DNA from: DATBDE01 sp036270095
Lineage (GTDB): Bacteria; Actinomycetota; Thermoleophilia; Solirubrobacterales; Solirubrobacteraceae
Assembly (NCBI GenBank): GCA_036270095.1
Contig: DATBDE010000003.1
Location: forward strand, 1 to 48,894
DNA length: 48,894 bases
Reading direction: 5' to 3'
The position numbers and the translations under genes were made by a program. Below are positions 41,111 through 48,894 of this stretch, one piece after another. How positions within the stretch are numbered: position 1 is the first letter of the stretch; every line of letters begins with the position of its first letter. Under the pieces are notes generated by a model. That model saw only the letters and a program-made list of their open reading frames with translations. It did not search any database and was not told where the DNA came from.

Positions 41111-41116
41111 TAGCAT
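41111..41116 (+). promoter_or_regulatory. -10 box TAGCAT of tRNA-Lys
   Basis: TAGCAT lies 11 nt before the tRNA-Lys 5' end, the same distance as TAGACT of tRNA-Ile, which supports both assignments. Confidence 0.55.
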
Positions 41117-41127
41117 GCCCGGTCCCC

Positions 41128-41200
<73 letters not shown>

Positions 41201-41204
41201 TCAA

Positions 41205-41235
41205 AAGCCCCGCAAAAGCGGGGTTTCGTTTTGTT
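41205..41235 (+). terminator. Intrinsic terminator after tRNA-Lys
   Basis: Stem CCCCGC (41208-41213), loop AAAA, GCGGGG (41218-41223) followed by the T-rich TTTCGTTTTG. Flanking AAA and TTT bases extend the helix with a bulge. This is a standard rho-independent terminator. Confidence 0.85.
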
Positions 41236-41343
41236 TTCCTCCTCGGATCGGGCACGCGTGTCCCAAATATGTCCCAGGATTGGGGCAGGTTGCGATGCTT
41301 GCGAGGGGCCCGGTCGACTCCGTATCGCCCGCCGAGCGGACAC

Positions 41344-42444
41344 GTGTTCAAGGTCGACCGCGTGCGTGGTCCTGTCTGGTACGCGAAGTACCGCCTGCCC
41401 GACGGTCGCCAGATCCAGCGCAAGATCGGGCCCGCGTGGACGGGGCGAGGACGGCCGCCTGCTATGTGACCAAGCGAACCGCGGAGGCATGGTTGCGCGA
41501 CCTCCTCGATCAGGCCCGCCGCGGCACGTGCCCGGCATCGTACGCACAGGCGCCACCTTCACCGACGCCGCGGCCGAGTACCTGCGCTACGCCGAACACG
41601 ATCGAGGCTGCAAGCCGTCCACCCTCCGGGGCTACCGGTCCATGATCGAAGCCCACCTGCTGCCCGCCTTCGGCAGCGTTCCGGTCGAGGACCTCACCAC
41701 CGACGACATCGAGGCCTGGATCGCCACCATCGACCGATCGGTCCGCACCCGCAACAAGCTGCTGATCGTCCTCCACGGTCTCCTGGAGCGCGCCCGAAAG
41801 GTCTACGGCCTGGCCCGCAACGCCGCCACCGATGTGGAGAAGTTCCAGGCCCGGAGCAGCGGCGACACCGACATATATACGCGCCCGAGGAGGTCCTGGC
41901 CCTCGTGCGGTCGGCTGCGAGCGATCAGGACGCGGCGATCTACCAGACCGCAGTCGACTTTGCCGGCGACACCATCCGCGTCCGCGCGAGCTATGCCGAC
42001 GGAGCATTGACCACGCCCAAGGGCGGCAAAGTGCGGTCGGTTCCGATGGCGCCCGAGGTCGCTGCCGCCCTGGCGAAGTTGGGCCATCGTGGCCAGTCCA
42101 CCGACGACGATGACCTCGTGTTCATCGGCGAGTTCGGCGGCTACGTCGACGGCTCGGCCCTGCGCCGACGGTACGACATCGCCGTCAAGGCCGCCGGGCT
42201 GCGGCCGCTCTGGTTCCACGACCTCCGCCACACCTTCGGAACACGCATGATCGCCGAGGCCGACATCCGCCGCGTGCAGGAATGGATGGGCCACGCCGAC
42301 ATCCGGACGACCATGAAGTACCTGCACTACGCGCCGCGGCCGGAGGACGCGCGCCTAGTGGCCGAGGCGTTCCAGGTCTCGGTCGGCAGCGCGGCCGAGA
42401 CGCCGGGGACGGCCGGCGTGCAGTCGTCCGCCCGCGGATCTTGA
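41344..42444 (+). pseudogene. Tyrosine-type integrase pseudogene, Arg-I box deleted
   Basis: Phage/ICE-type integrase sequence continues across three frame changes. VFKVDRVRGPVWYAKYRLP (Arm domain), then YVTKRTAEAWLRDLLDQAR in a second frame, then FTDAAAEYLRYAEHDRGCKP through the core-binding domain in a third, then back to the first frame at about 41880 for the catalytic domain. The catalytic part keeps TPKGGK (Lys), HDLRHTFGTRM (His/Arg) and GHADIRTTMKYLHY (His and Tyr). At about 41950, AIYQTA joins VDFAG directly, removing roughly 20 residues that normally hold the first catalytic Arg. It is inactive. Confidence 0.85.
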
Positions 42445-43007
42445 GCGTCGCTCGGCCAGTGACGGCGAGCCCGGACACGAATCGGGGGGCCGATTGCTCT
42501 CGGGGGAGCGATCTACCTCACCGGTCTGGCTACGAGCGCGTCTGCCGCTCGGACTCCTGGTGCTTGGCGAGGTCGGCGTCTGAGTCGCGTCTGACTTGCG
42601 CGAATGGCGTGCGTCGCCATGCGCTCCTAAGTGGAGCCGGGCCCCGGAGCAACGCCGGTTTGCAGTCGTATGCGTCGCCATGCGGTCTGGGGGGCGATGA
42701 TGCGCGCGGCTGGTTTCGAATGAGCGAGCTCTCGCGTGTGAAGCGATCGCGCCCTTGGCGCCAGAATGGCCCCTTTGCAGGCGAAATGGCCTCTGATCAA
42801 CTCGGTAAGCGTCCCGAGCGCTTCCCGCAATTTGCGGCCGATCGGGACGAAGTCACGGCGGCAGCGCCGGGTCCGGGGCCGGCTGCCTATACCCGCCCGG
42901 GCTGCGCGTCGGGATGCATACCGGGGAGGGGGGCCAGGGACTTCACGGGCGCGACGCGCTGACGGGACGATGAGGGTTTGCTCGTCAGCGAGAAAGGAGC
43001 GCAGGAA
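42445..43007. other. 563-bp gap with no gene
   Basis: No frame resembles a known protein. No direct repeat of the tRNA-Lys 3' end was seen, so the right attachment site of the lost element is not identified. AAAGGAG at 42993-42999, the ribosome binding site of the next gene, is the only clear feature. Confidence 0.45.
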
Positions 43008-43637
43008 ATGAAGAATGTGCTCGCGGTCAGCTTCGCCGAGGACAGCAAGGCCTATGAGGCGCTGTCTTCGCTCAAGGAGCTCGATGGACAGGGTCAGCTC
43101 GATCTCACCGCCGCGGCGGTGGTGGCCCGTAGCGAGGACGGCCACATCGAGGCGAAGGACCAAACCGGCGATGACGAGATGACCGGAACGGCGACTGGGG
43201 GCGTTATCGGGTTGGTCATCGGCATCCTTGGAGGTCCGTTTGGGATCTTGCTCGGCGGCGTCACCGGACTGTTGATCGGCTCGCTGTACGACCTCGACGA
43301 GTCTGACGCCACCGAATCCGCGTTGGGGGACATCTCGCGTACGGTGCGGCCGGGGAAGACCGCGCTGCTGGCCGAGGCAGACGAACAGAGCCCGGACGTG
43401 GTCGACAACGCGATGACGTCGCTGGGGGGGTCGGTGCTGCGCCGGTCGCTCGACGACGTGCAAGCGGAGGTTGCCGCTGCCGAGGAGGCTCAGCGAGCGG
43501 CGGCCCAAGAGGCGCGCAAGCGGCTGCGCGAGCAGCGCCAAGCCAAGACCAAGGAGGAGATCCGCGCCAAGATCGACGAGCTCAAGGCCAAGCTCAAAGG
43601 GCTCCGCGTCGGCGCCGGTGGGGGTGAGGAGTCATGA
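43008..43637 (+). CDS. DUF1269-like membrane protein
   Basis: A 209-residue protein. An N-terminal alpha-beta region (NVLAVSFAEDSKAYEALSSL) precedes an acidic segment and two Gly-rich membrane stretches (GGVIGLVIGILGGPFGILLG; GGVTGLLIGSLYDLDESD). A long coiled coil runs over the last 70 residues (AEVAAAEEAQRAAAQEARKR; TKEEIRAKIDELKAKLKGL). The fold and Gly-rich hairpin match DUF1269 proteins. ATG 43008 has AAAGGAG 8 nt upstream. The next gene starts inside its stop (ATGA). Confidence 0.82.
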   Translation: MKNVLAVSFAEDSKAYEALSSLKELDGQGQLDLTAAAVVARSEDGHIEAKDQTGDDEMTGTATGGVIGLVIGILGGPFGILLGGVTGLLIGSLYDLDESDATESALGDISRTVRPGKTALLAEADEQSPDVVDNAMTSLGGSVLRRSLDDVQAEVAAAEEAQRAAAQEARKRLREQRQAKTKEEIRAKIDELKAKLKGLRVGAGGGEES

Positions 43638-44188
43638 CCGCCACCCCGGCACAAGAGCAGGTGCGAGACCTCACTTGGGGTTGGTGGTTGGTGGTCGTCG
43701 TCGGCGTGCTGAGCATCGTGGCGGGCGTGATCATCGTGGCCAAGCCGAGCAGCAGCCTTGCGACGTTGGCCGTCATCGCGGGGATCTTTCTGCTCCTCGA
43801 CGGGATCCTGGAGCTCATCGCTTCGTTCACGCGCAGCACGGATAATCGGGGGCTGGTGGCCCTCTTGGGCGTGCTTACGGCGATCGTCGGCGTGCTCCTC
43901 ATCCGCCATCCCATCGGCGGCGTCACCGCGGTCGCCCTGCTGATCGGCATCTGGCTGATCGCCATGGGCGTAATCCGCTTCGCGACCGCATTCGACCAGT
44001 ACCGGCACCGCGGCTGGCATGCCCTCGCGGGCGTGCTGGAGCTGATCGCTGGCATCGTGATCGTCGCGAACCCGAACATCGGGTATGGCACCTTGGCGAT
44101 CCTGGTCGGCATCGGCTTCGTCCTCAACGGCGTCGGCCTGATCGGCCTCGGCTGGAACGTCCGCGAGGTTCGGCACACGGTCGCGTGA
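43634..44188 (+). CDS. HdeD-family (DUF308) membrane protein
   Basis: A 184-residue protein with six predicted membrane helices in three repeated pairs: WGWWLVVVVGVLSIVAGVII; TLAVIAGIFLLLDGILELIA; VALLGVLTAIVGVLLIRHPI; VALLIGIWLIAMGVIRFAT; ALAGVLELIAGIVIVANPNI; TLAILVGIGFVLNGVGLIGL. HdeD relatives are associated with acid and stress response. It is translationally coupled to the DUF1269-like gene and to the following Cys-rich ORF (GTGA at 44185). Confidence 0.88.
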   Translation: MTATPAQEQVRDLTWGWWLVVVVGVLSIVAGVIIVAKPSSSLATLAVIAGIFLLLDGILELIASFTRSTDNRGLVALLGVLTAIVGVLLIRHPIGGVTAVALLIGIWLIAMGVIRFATAFDQYRHRGWHALAGVLELIAGIVIVANPNIGYGTLAILVGIGFVLNGVGLIGLGWNVREVRHTVA

Positions 44189-44391
44189 CCGGGCCCGCCG
44201 GCGGGAACCTCCTGCTGGCCGCTAAGCCCGAGGCCGCCACCCAGCGCACGACGCTCGAGCCGTGTCGGGCGGCATGCCCGGCTTGTGCCCAGGAGTGCCA
44301 ACGCCACGCCGAGCACCACGAGCACTGCCGCCTCTGCGCCGAGGAGGCGGACGGTGCGAGCGGACGGGCGAGACCTGCCTCGCAGCGCTGA
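44185..44391 (+). pseudogene. Truncated copper-binding four-helix (DUF326/Csp-like) ORF
   Basis: A 68-residue ORF starting at GTG 44185 inside the HdeD stop. The segment CRAACPACAQECQRHAEHHE contains Cys27, 31, 34, 38 and His41, 44, 45, and HCRLC continues with Cys48 and Cys51. This is the helix spacing of copper-storage-type four-helix bundles (DUF326). Only about one and a half helices remain, followed by Arg-rich low-complexity sequence, so the fold is incomplete. It is probably a 3' remnant of a larger gene fused to the operon. Confidence 0.55.
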
Positions 44392-44408
44392 GACCCGCCT
44401 AGCACCAT

Positions 44409-44431
44409 CGTGCGAGTCGCCGACTCGCACG
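44409..44431. terminator. Perfect 10-bp hairpin after the membrane-protein operon
   Basis: CGTGCGAGTC (44409-44418), loop GCC, GACTCGCACG (44422-44431). Strong stem without a U-tract; suits a terminator or processing site for the 43008-44391 operon. A TTGACA at 44454-44459 follows, a possible -35 for the next gene. Confidence 0.5.
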
Positions 44432-44544
44432 ACCAGGGACTCCACCCCGGGGGTTGACAGGCGCGAGGGACGGTCCAAACCTGGACGCTGAGCGCTGCAT
44501 GCCCGTGACAACCCGCCAGGTCGAGAACTTCGAGCGAGGCGCGG

Positions 44545-45303
44545 ATGACCAGTCCTGACGCACAACAGGCAGGAGCGTCCGAAGAGCGGCGAACTCGCAC
44601 CTCTCGCGGATCGCAGCGGCCAGGGCGGTTCAAGCAGATCCTGGCGACGATCTTCGTGGGCGACTGGCACCCGTGGCTGCGCGATCCGCTCGACCTGGTC
44701 CGCCTGAGCTTCCCCGTCGGTGCGCTCATCTTCGCGCTCCAGGGAGACTGGGATGCGGTGGTCCGCCTCCTCATCCCGGGTGCGCTGGTGCTGCTGATCC
44801 GGGCGCTCGACCTCCCGCGGCCGGTCGACCTGCTGTTCTGCATCGCGATGATCTTCCAGGGCTGGGGCAACGCCCTGCACCTGTTCCAGGATTTCTGGTG
44901 GTACGACAACACCGTGCACATCACGCTGCCGGCCAGCCTCGCGCCGATCCTCTACATCGGCTTCTCGCGGCTGGACGTCGTGCCCGACCCTTCCCAGCGC
45001 GTGCACCGGATGTCCGAGGTGGTGGGCATGGGACTGATCGCCACCTGCCTCGGGGTGACCGCAGCCAGCGGGTATGAGATCTACGAGTGGGTGGTCGACC
45101 ACCGGTTCGGCCAGCACCTGTTCATCGGCGAGACCGACACGATCACCGACCTCGCCGACGGCTTCCTCGGCGCGGCCATCGGCGGCGTGCTCCTCGGCGT
45201 CTGGGCGGTGGCCCGCTACACCAGCCGGCGCCTGCCCGCGCGGCTCCAGCGCGACGTCCTAAGGCCCTCATCCAGCGACCGGGCGCGACGGGCGACACGC
45301 TGA
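44545..45303 (+). CDS. DUF2238/YjdF-like multi-pass membrane protein
   Basis: A 252-residue protein with about six helices after a basic N-terminal part: DLVRLSFPVGALIFALQGDW; FCIAMIFQGWGNALHLFQDF; WWYDNTVHITLPASLAPILY; EVVGMGLIATCLGVTAASGY; YEIYEWVVDHRFG; and a final one ending YTSRRLPARL. The NTVH and DLADGFLGAAIGG segments match DUF2238/YjdF. ATG 44545 has a weak ribosome binding site. A tandem repeat starts 13 bases before its stop. Function unknown. Confidence 0.82.
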   Translation: MTSPDAQQAGASEERRTRTSRGSQRPGRFKQILATIFVGDWHPWLRDPLDLVRLSFPVGALIFALQGDWDAVVRLLIPGALVLLIRALDLPRPVDLLFCIAMIFQGWGNALHLFQDFWWYDNTVHITLPASLAPILYIGFSRLDVVPDPSQRVHRMSEVVGMGLIATCLGVTAASGYEIYEWVVDHRFGQHLFIGETDTITDLADGFLGAAIGGVLLGVWAVARYTSRRLPARLQRDVLRPSSSDRARRATR

Positions 45304-45331
45304 CCCATCAAGGCGACACCCTGACCCATCA
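45291..45331 (+). repeat. Tandem 20-bp direct repeat at the gene end
   Basis: GGCGACACGCTGACCCATCA (45291-45310) and GGCGACACCCTGACCCATCA (45312-45331) differ at one of 20 positions and are separated by one A. It overlaps the end of the DUF2238-like gene and the stop of the convergent truncated gene. A related CGGGCGACACCCT occurs at about 48744-48756. It may be a remnant of insertion-sequence ends. Confidence 0.5.
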
Positions 45332-46015
45332 CCGTCCGCCAGGCGGGCGGAGGTGGACCGGATTTGACAGCAGCCACAGGCGGGCTTCGAGTCCCGATCC
45401 CTCCACGCAGGCATAGCGTGCGAACGACGCTCGGCCGGTCGGCGGCGTGCGGATCTTCGGCAGCACCCGCATGAGCCGCGGCGGGAATCGAGCCAGCGAT
45501 CCTGTCCTGGCAAGCAACTCCCGAGCGCGACTGCGATACGCGGCTCCCCGTCCGTCCGCACGCGCGCTCGCACTGCCAAGCCCGGCGCACGCCTCGTCAG
45601 CGATCGCGTAAAGCGTCAACAGCGCCTCGCACACGCGCCAATCCCGCCCCTCCGCCAGATCCTCAAGCGGCAGATCGGATCGCCCCAACGCGACACTCCA
45701 CGCCTCGGCCAGCACGCCGGGCACAGAACCCCGGCGACCCTCGACCCATGCACACCAGCGCCGACTCGCGTCCACCATGGCCTCAGACCAGACACCAGCG
45801 CCAACCGGCGGCCACCGAACCCCCGCCGGTGGCGACAACACGAATCGAAACACCTCCGACCGACGGAGCAGCACATTCGCGAAAGCGAACACGTCGGGCG
45901 GCCAGTCGAGCAGGTCGCGCGTGAACCCGGCTCCAGACACAGCCCGCCAAGCCGAAGCCAGCGTCTCCCGGTGCCGCGGACCCGTGGTGGAGGAATCCCC
46001 CGCGATTGCGGTCAT
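45329..46015 (-). CDS. Conserved hypothetical protein, C-terminally truncated
   Basis: A 228-residue protein starting at ATG 46015. It includes ETLASAWRAVSGAGFTRDLL, WPPDVFAFANVLLRRSEVFR, LAEGRDWRVCEALLTLYAIA, ADEACAGLGSASARADGRGA and FPPRLMRVLPKIRTPPTGRA. I recall longer homologues that continue beyond the segment RASFARYAC; here the sequence turns into VEGSGLEARLWLLSNPVHLR and stops beside the tandem repeat. So the C-terminal part is probably missing. No catalytic motif or membrane segment. Function unknown. Confidence 0.6.
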   Translation of the reverse strand: MTAIAGDSSTTGPRHRETLASAWRAVSGAGFTRDLLDWPPDVFAFANVLLRRSEVFRFVLSPPAGVRWPPVGAGVWSEAMVDASRRWCAWVEGRRGSVPGVLAEAWSVALGRSDLPLEDLAEGRDWRVCEALLTLYAIADEACAGLGSASARADGRGAAYRSRARELLARTGSLARFPPRLMRVLPKIRTPPTGRASFARYACVEGSGLEARLWLLSNPVHLRPPGGR

Positions 46016-46191
46016 TCGCGGTGCGGGCCGGTCATCGGACGGTGGAAGCGTACCCGTGAAATCGTCGGCTCGGGATGTATCGCGCTGAGCCAACGCGCCG
46101 TGCCGAAGCTGCAGCTTCGTGCGGCGTGCGCCGCAGGTTGGCGCTCGCCTTTGGTCGAGCGTGCAATTCGTGGGCACCGGTCGCCGCCCTG
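46016..46191. other. Gap between truncated gene and IS left end
   Basis: No gene or structure of note. It carries the presumed promoter region of the minus-strand gene starting at 46015. Confidence 0.4.
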
Positions 46192-46319
46192 TGTAGGCGC
46201 CGCCTGAATACTGGGCCACCTGCGCCGGTCTAAAACTGGTCCACTCGGCGCAGGGCCGGAGCCATCCGGCCGGGCTCTGACCCCGGCTCGACCAAGAGGT
46301 CGAGACCGGGAGAAGGCAG

Positions 46320-47531
46320 TTGCTTGACGTGGAGCAGTGGGCGGAGATCAGGCGGATGGCGAAGGTCGAGCGGCGATCGCAGCGGGAGATTCACCGCCTG
46401 ACCGGGATCCACCGCGACACGATCCGTCGCGCGCTCGACGCAGACGAGCCGCCGAGCTACGGGCCGCGGCCGAAGCGCCCCTCGAAGCTCGGTCCCTCCG
46501 TTGGTGAGATCGAGCGACTGCTCGACCAGGAGCCGACGCTCTCGGGCGTCCGCATCCGCGAGGAGATCGAAGAGCTCGGCTACTGCGGCGGCAAGACGAT
46601 CCTCGACGATCTCTTGCGCGAGCTCCGCCCCCGCTACCTGCCACGGCCGCGCACCCACCAGCGCACCGTCTACCGACCCGGCGAGCTGGCCCAGTTCGAC
46701 CTCACCGAGCCCCGGCGCGAGATCCCGGTCGGCTGGGATCAGCTGCGCAAGGGCTATCTCGTCACCTGCAAGCTGCCCTACTCGCGCGCCTTTGCCGGCG
46801 CCCTGGTCTTCTCGAAGGAGTTTCCCGACATTGCCTGGGGCATGAGCCGCTGCCTTGAGAGGCTCGGTGCGCTGCCGGCAAAGCTCGTTTGGGACCGCGA
46901 GGGTGCGATCGCGCCGCGCGGTCAGCCGACCGAGCCGTTCCTCGCCTTCTGCGGCCAGCTCGCGCTGGGCTGGATCGTCCTCGACGCCGGCGACTGCCAG
47001 GCCAAGGGGGCCCTCGAGCGCGACCACCGCTTCGTTCACGGCAACTTCGAGGCCGGCCGGTGCTTCGCCAACCCGGCCGACTTCCAAGACCAGCTCGACC
47101 GCTGGTGCGATCGGATCAACGAGCGCAAGCACCGCAGCACGCGGGCGATCGTCTGCGAGCGCCTCGCCTCAGAGCACGAGCGAATGCGGCCCCTGCCCGA
47201 GGCGATGCCCTCAACCGACCGGCGCTGGGTCCTGCGGGTCCCGTCCCAGCCCTACCTGCGCTTCGACCGCAACGACTACTCGCTCGATCCGCGCTTGGTC
47301 GGCCGGAGGGTCGAGGTCCGCGCCTCCCAAGCCGAGGTCATCGCCGTCGCCCTCGACAGCGGCGAGCTCGCCGCTCGCCACCGCCGGGTCTTCGCCGGCG
47401 GGCTCACCTTCACCGATCCCGCCCACCAGGCCGCGCTCGAGGAGCTGCGCGGTGAGCGCAAGCGACGCCGGCGAGAGCCCGAGGTCGAGGTCCGGCCCCT
47501 GGCCCGCTACGACGCCCTGATCCCGGCATGA
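46320..47531 (+). CDS. istA: IS21-type transposase IstA
   Basis: A 403-residue DDE transposase. An N-terminal helix-turn-helix (RSQREIHRLTGIHRDTIRRA) binds the terminal repeats. The catalytic core shows AQFDLTEPRREIPVG (first Asp), KLVWDREGAIAPRGQ (second Asp) and CQAKGALERDHRFVHGNFEA (Glu). A C-terminal beta domain (YLRFDRNDYSLDPRLVGRRV) follows. TTG 46320 follows AGAAGG at 46311-46316; GTG 46329 is an alternative. istB starts inside its stop (ATGA). Confidence 0.94.
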   Translation: MLDVEQWAEIRRMAKVERRSQREIHRLTGIHRDTIRRALDADEPPSYGPRPKRPSKLGPSVGEIERLLDQEPTLSGVRIREEIEELGYCGGKTILDDLLRELRPRYLPRPRTHQRTVYRPGELAQFDLTEPRREIPVGWDQLRKGYLVTCKLPYSRAFAGALVFSKEFPDIAWGMSRCLERLGALPAKLVWDREGAIAPRGQPTEPFLAFCGQLALGWIVLDAGDCQAKGALERDHRFVHGNFEAGRCFANPADFQDQLDRWCDRINERKHRSTRAIVCERLASEHERMRPLPEAMPSTDRRWVLRVPSQPYLRFDRNDYSLDPRLVGRRVEVRASQAEVIAVALDSGELAARHRRVFAGGLTFTDPAHQAALEELRGERKRRRREPEVEVRPLARYDALIPA

Positions 47532-48292
47532 GCAAGACCTCCGAGCTCACCCACCTGTTTCGGACCCTGAAGGCGCCGGCGGCGGCCAGGGCCGCTCCGA
47601 AGCTCGCCGACAGAGCGCGCGAGGAGGAGTGGTCGCACGAGCGCTTCTTGGAAGCCGTGCTCTCGGCCGAGGTCGCATCAAGGGAGTCCCACGGCGGCGA
47701 GAACCGGATCAAGGCGGCTCGCTTCCCGGCCCGAAAGACGCTGGAGGAGTTCGACTTCACCTTCCAGCGCTCGGTGCGCAAGACCGTGATCGAGCACCTC
47801 GGCCAGCTCGACTTCTGCCATGCGAAGGAGAACGTGGTCATGCTGGGCCCGCCGGGGACCGGCAAGACGCATCTGGCGATCGCGCTCGGGATCCGCGCCT
47901 GCCTCGCCGGCCAGCGGGTCCAGTTCGCGACCGCGACCGAGTGGGTGGCAAAGCTCGGTGAGGCCAAGCGCCAGGGAGGCCTCGAGGCCGAGCTCCGTCG
48001 CTTGAGCTTCGTCCCGCTGATCGTCGTCGACGAGGTCGGCTACATACCGTTCGATCCCGAGGCGGCGAACCTGATGTTCAGCCTGGTCTCGGCCCGCTAC
48101 GAGCGCGCCTCGATGATCGTCACCTCGAACAAGCCGTTCTCGGCCTGGGGCGAGATCTTCGGCGATGAGGTGACCGCGACGGCGATGATCGACCGGCTCG
48201 TCCACCACGCCGAGATCCTCTCGCTCAAAGGCGACAGCTACCGGCTTCGCGACAAGGACCTGGGCGGCCCACCGCCGGCCGAGCGCGCCTGA
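47528..48292 (+). CDS. istB: IS21-type helper ATPase IstB
   Basis: A 254-residue AAA+ ATPase that selects and prepares the target DNA for IstA. Walker A is GPPGTGKTHLAIAL, Walker B is VPLIVVDEVGYIPFD, and a sensor region is VTSNKPFSAWGEIFGD. The N-terminal part (LTHLFRTLKAPAAARAAPKL) is the family's dimerisation helix. ATG 47528 is translationally coupled to istA. Intact, so the element may still be mobile. Confidence 0.94.
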   Translation: MSKTSELTHLFRTLKAPAAARAAPKLADRAREEEWSHERFLEAVLSAEVASRESHGGENRIKAARFPARKTLEEFDFTFQRSVRKTVIEHLGQLDFCHAKENVVMLGPPGTGKTHLAIALGIRACLAGQRVQFATATEWVAKLGEAKRQGGLEAELRRLSFVPLIVVDEVGYIPFDPEAANLMFSLVSARYERASMIVTSNKPFSAWGEIFGDEVTATAMIDRLVHHAEILSLKGDSYRLRDKDLGGPPPAERA

Positions 48293-48500
48293 AGCGGACG
48301 ACGGATCACACGCGCCGGCGCCGTCGCGGGCCGCAGATCGGCTCTCAGGGCCCCGGTCCGGGGCAGATCGGGGTCGGGGGTCAATTTTCGGCCGGCGGGT
48401 CCCAGTCGGCTCGCCGGCGCCCGCTCCCCTCGCCCTCCGGGCTTCGCTCCGCGGGCGCCCTACCCAATCTGGGTGGCCCAGTTTTCAACCGGCCTTGACA

Positions 48501-48730
48501 GACGTGTTCGCGGCTGAGCCCGAGAACCGGATCGCGCGGGAAGAGCGTGGCGGTGGCAAGACTTCCGTGGTGGGCAGCCCGATGTAGCCAGACTCGACCC
48601 GGGAGACCGTGGACGGTGACCAGTCGAGATGGTACGCGAGTTCGCGCATGGTCAAGTTCGCGGCGATCCGCCGCTTTCGGAGTTCCGCACCCAGTTCTCG
48701 ATAGCAGGCGTCCGCCCGTCTCCTCGCCAT
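48501..48730 (-). pseudogene. XRE-family transcriptional regulator truncated by the IS21 element
   Basis: Minus-strand frame from ATG 48730: YRELGAELRKRRIAANLTMR, then ELAYHLDWSPSTVSRVESGY, a clear XRE helix-turn-helix. After TTEVL the sequence is proline/serine-rich and the stop comes from the right IS end (TGTCAAGGCCGGTTGA). So the regulator's C-terminal part is lost, and the visible region after about residue 58 may already be frameshifted. TACGGT ends 7 nt before ATG on the minus strand, a leaderless promoter. Confidence 0.7.
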
Positions 48731-48830
48731 GTGGACGACCGTACGGGCGACACCCTCGCCATTTCACCTGCCACGCGCCAAAGTCAGCCCAAGGGATTAG
48801 TGCACGCCACGGTGTGCACCCCTGGCAAAG

Positions 48831-48893
48831 TCAGGCGAGGCCGGCGATTTTCGGCACGAGGTCGGCGGGCCTCGGCAGCGTCGCGATCTCGTC
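48831..48893 (-). CDS. 3' end of a minus-strand gene running out of the window
   Basis: The last 64 bases contain a minus-strand frame, DEIATLPRPADLVPKIAGLA, ending in TGA at 48833-48831. It runs off the window edge, so only 20 residues are visible. No family can be named. The gap to the XRE gene (48731-48830) holds two copies of CAAAGTCAG (about 48779 and 48826) and two GTGCAC palindromes. Confidence 0.4.
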   Translation of the reverse strand, partial: DEIATLPRPADLVPKIAGLA

Positions 48894-48894
48894 G

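Larger units (their letters stand above)
46192..48500 (+). mobile_element. IS21-family insertion sequence (about 2.3 kb)
   Basis: Bounded by imperfect terminal repeats. Left L1 at 46192-46220 ends CTGAATACTGGGCCACC and L2 at 46222-46246 contains GCCGGTCTAAAACTGGTCC. Right R1 at 48472-48500 reads, on the opposite strand, TGTCAAGGCCGG then TTGAAAACTGGGCCACC, and R2 at 48378-48396 reads GCCGGCCGAAAATTGACCC. Both ends start TGT and have two nested repeats, as in IS21 elements. istA and istB fill the inside. No matching target duplication is seen between CCCTG before and GACGT after, so the flanks may have been rearranged. Both genes look intact. Confidence 0.85.

Noticed and set aside
45380..45410. 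A T-arm-like string (TTCGAGTCCCGATCCCTCCA) suggesting a tRNA
   Set aside because: No acceptor or anticodon arm fits, and the bases are explained by the C-terminal codons of the truncated minus-strand gene.

Overview
The window is 48.9 kb of very GC-rich DNA with actinobacterial gene content. It opens with the order yidC - jag/khpB - rsmG - parA - parB, which normally lies beside the chromosomal origin. Three things together fit the class Thermoleophilia (Solirubrobacterales-like) better than Streptomyces or mycobacteria: a b6-type split cytochrome b with a subunit IV-cytochrome c fusion, a fused AhbA-AhbB-like protein beside hemB and hemL, and frequent leaderless promoters. This placement is inference from gene content, not from an alignment.

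Layout. 1-4,576: the origin-proximal maintenance block (YidC, KhpB/Jag, a small LAGLIDADG-like protein carrying two degenerate parS-like repeats, RsmG, ParA, ParB) and tRNA-Ile(GAU). 4,577-10,790: an accessory, decaying stretch with an M28 peptidase pseudogene, an imperfect copy of the tRNA-Ile 3' half, a conserved hypothetical, an ArsR-arsenate reductase fusion with a visible operator, VOC and cupin proteins, and a long multi-frameshift pseudogene. 10,902-21,631: a DHA2 transporter followed by a pyruvyl-transferase-like protein, a convergent PP-loop ATPase, a winged-helix protein, nitronate monooxygenase, bifunctional nuclease, Ddl, an aminotransferase and small membrane proteins. 21,681-26,552: an envelope glycosylation cluster (phosphodiesterase, GtrA, two GT87-like mannosyltransferases). 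26,482-30,724: YmdB-like phosphodiesterase, AI-2E-type permease and a two-gene ABC exporter. 30,744-41,069: tetrapyrrole, respiratory and quinone genes (hemB, ahbAB-like, hemL, qcrABC, menG, polyprenyl synthase), then zinc-ribbon protein, tatA, tatC and a membrane-anchored TPR-like protein.

41,128 onward is a second accessory zone: tRNA-Lys(CUU) with an intrinsic terminator, a tyrosine integrase pseudogene that has lost its Arg-I box, a small stress-type membrane operon with a broken copper-binding-type ORF, a truncated conserved hypothetical, and an IS21-family element (istA/istB) whose right end truncates an XRE regulator.

Functionally, the core genes link tetrapyrrole synthesis, menaquinone synthesis and the Rieske/cytochrome b complex (TatA/TatC would export the Rieske protein), so 30.7-40.4 kb reads as one respiratory-chain assembly neighbourhood. 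The most unusual observations are the paired parS-like repeats inside the start of the LAGLIDADG-like gene, the fused siroheme-decarboxylase-like protein, the enlarged first periplasmic loop of TatC, a repeated intergenic element seen twice, and a short-spacer -10 motif ahead of several starts and both tRNAs.
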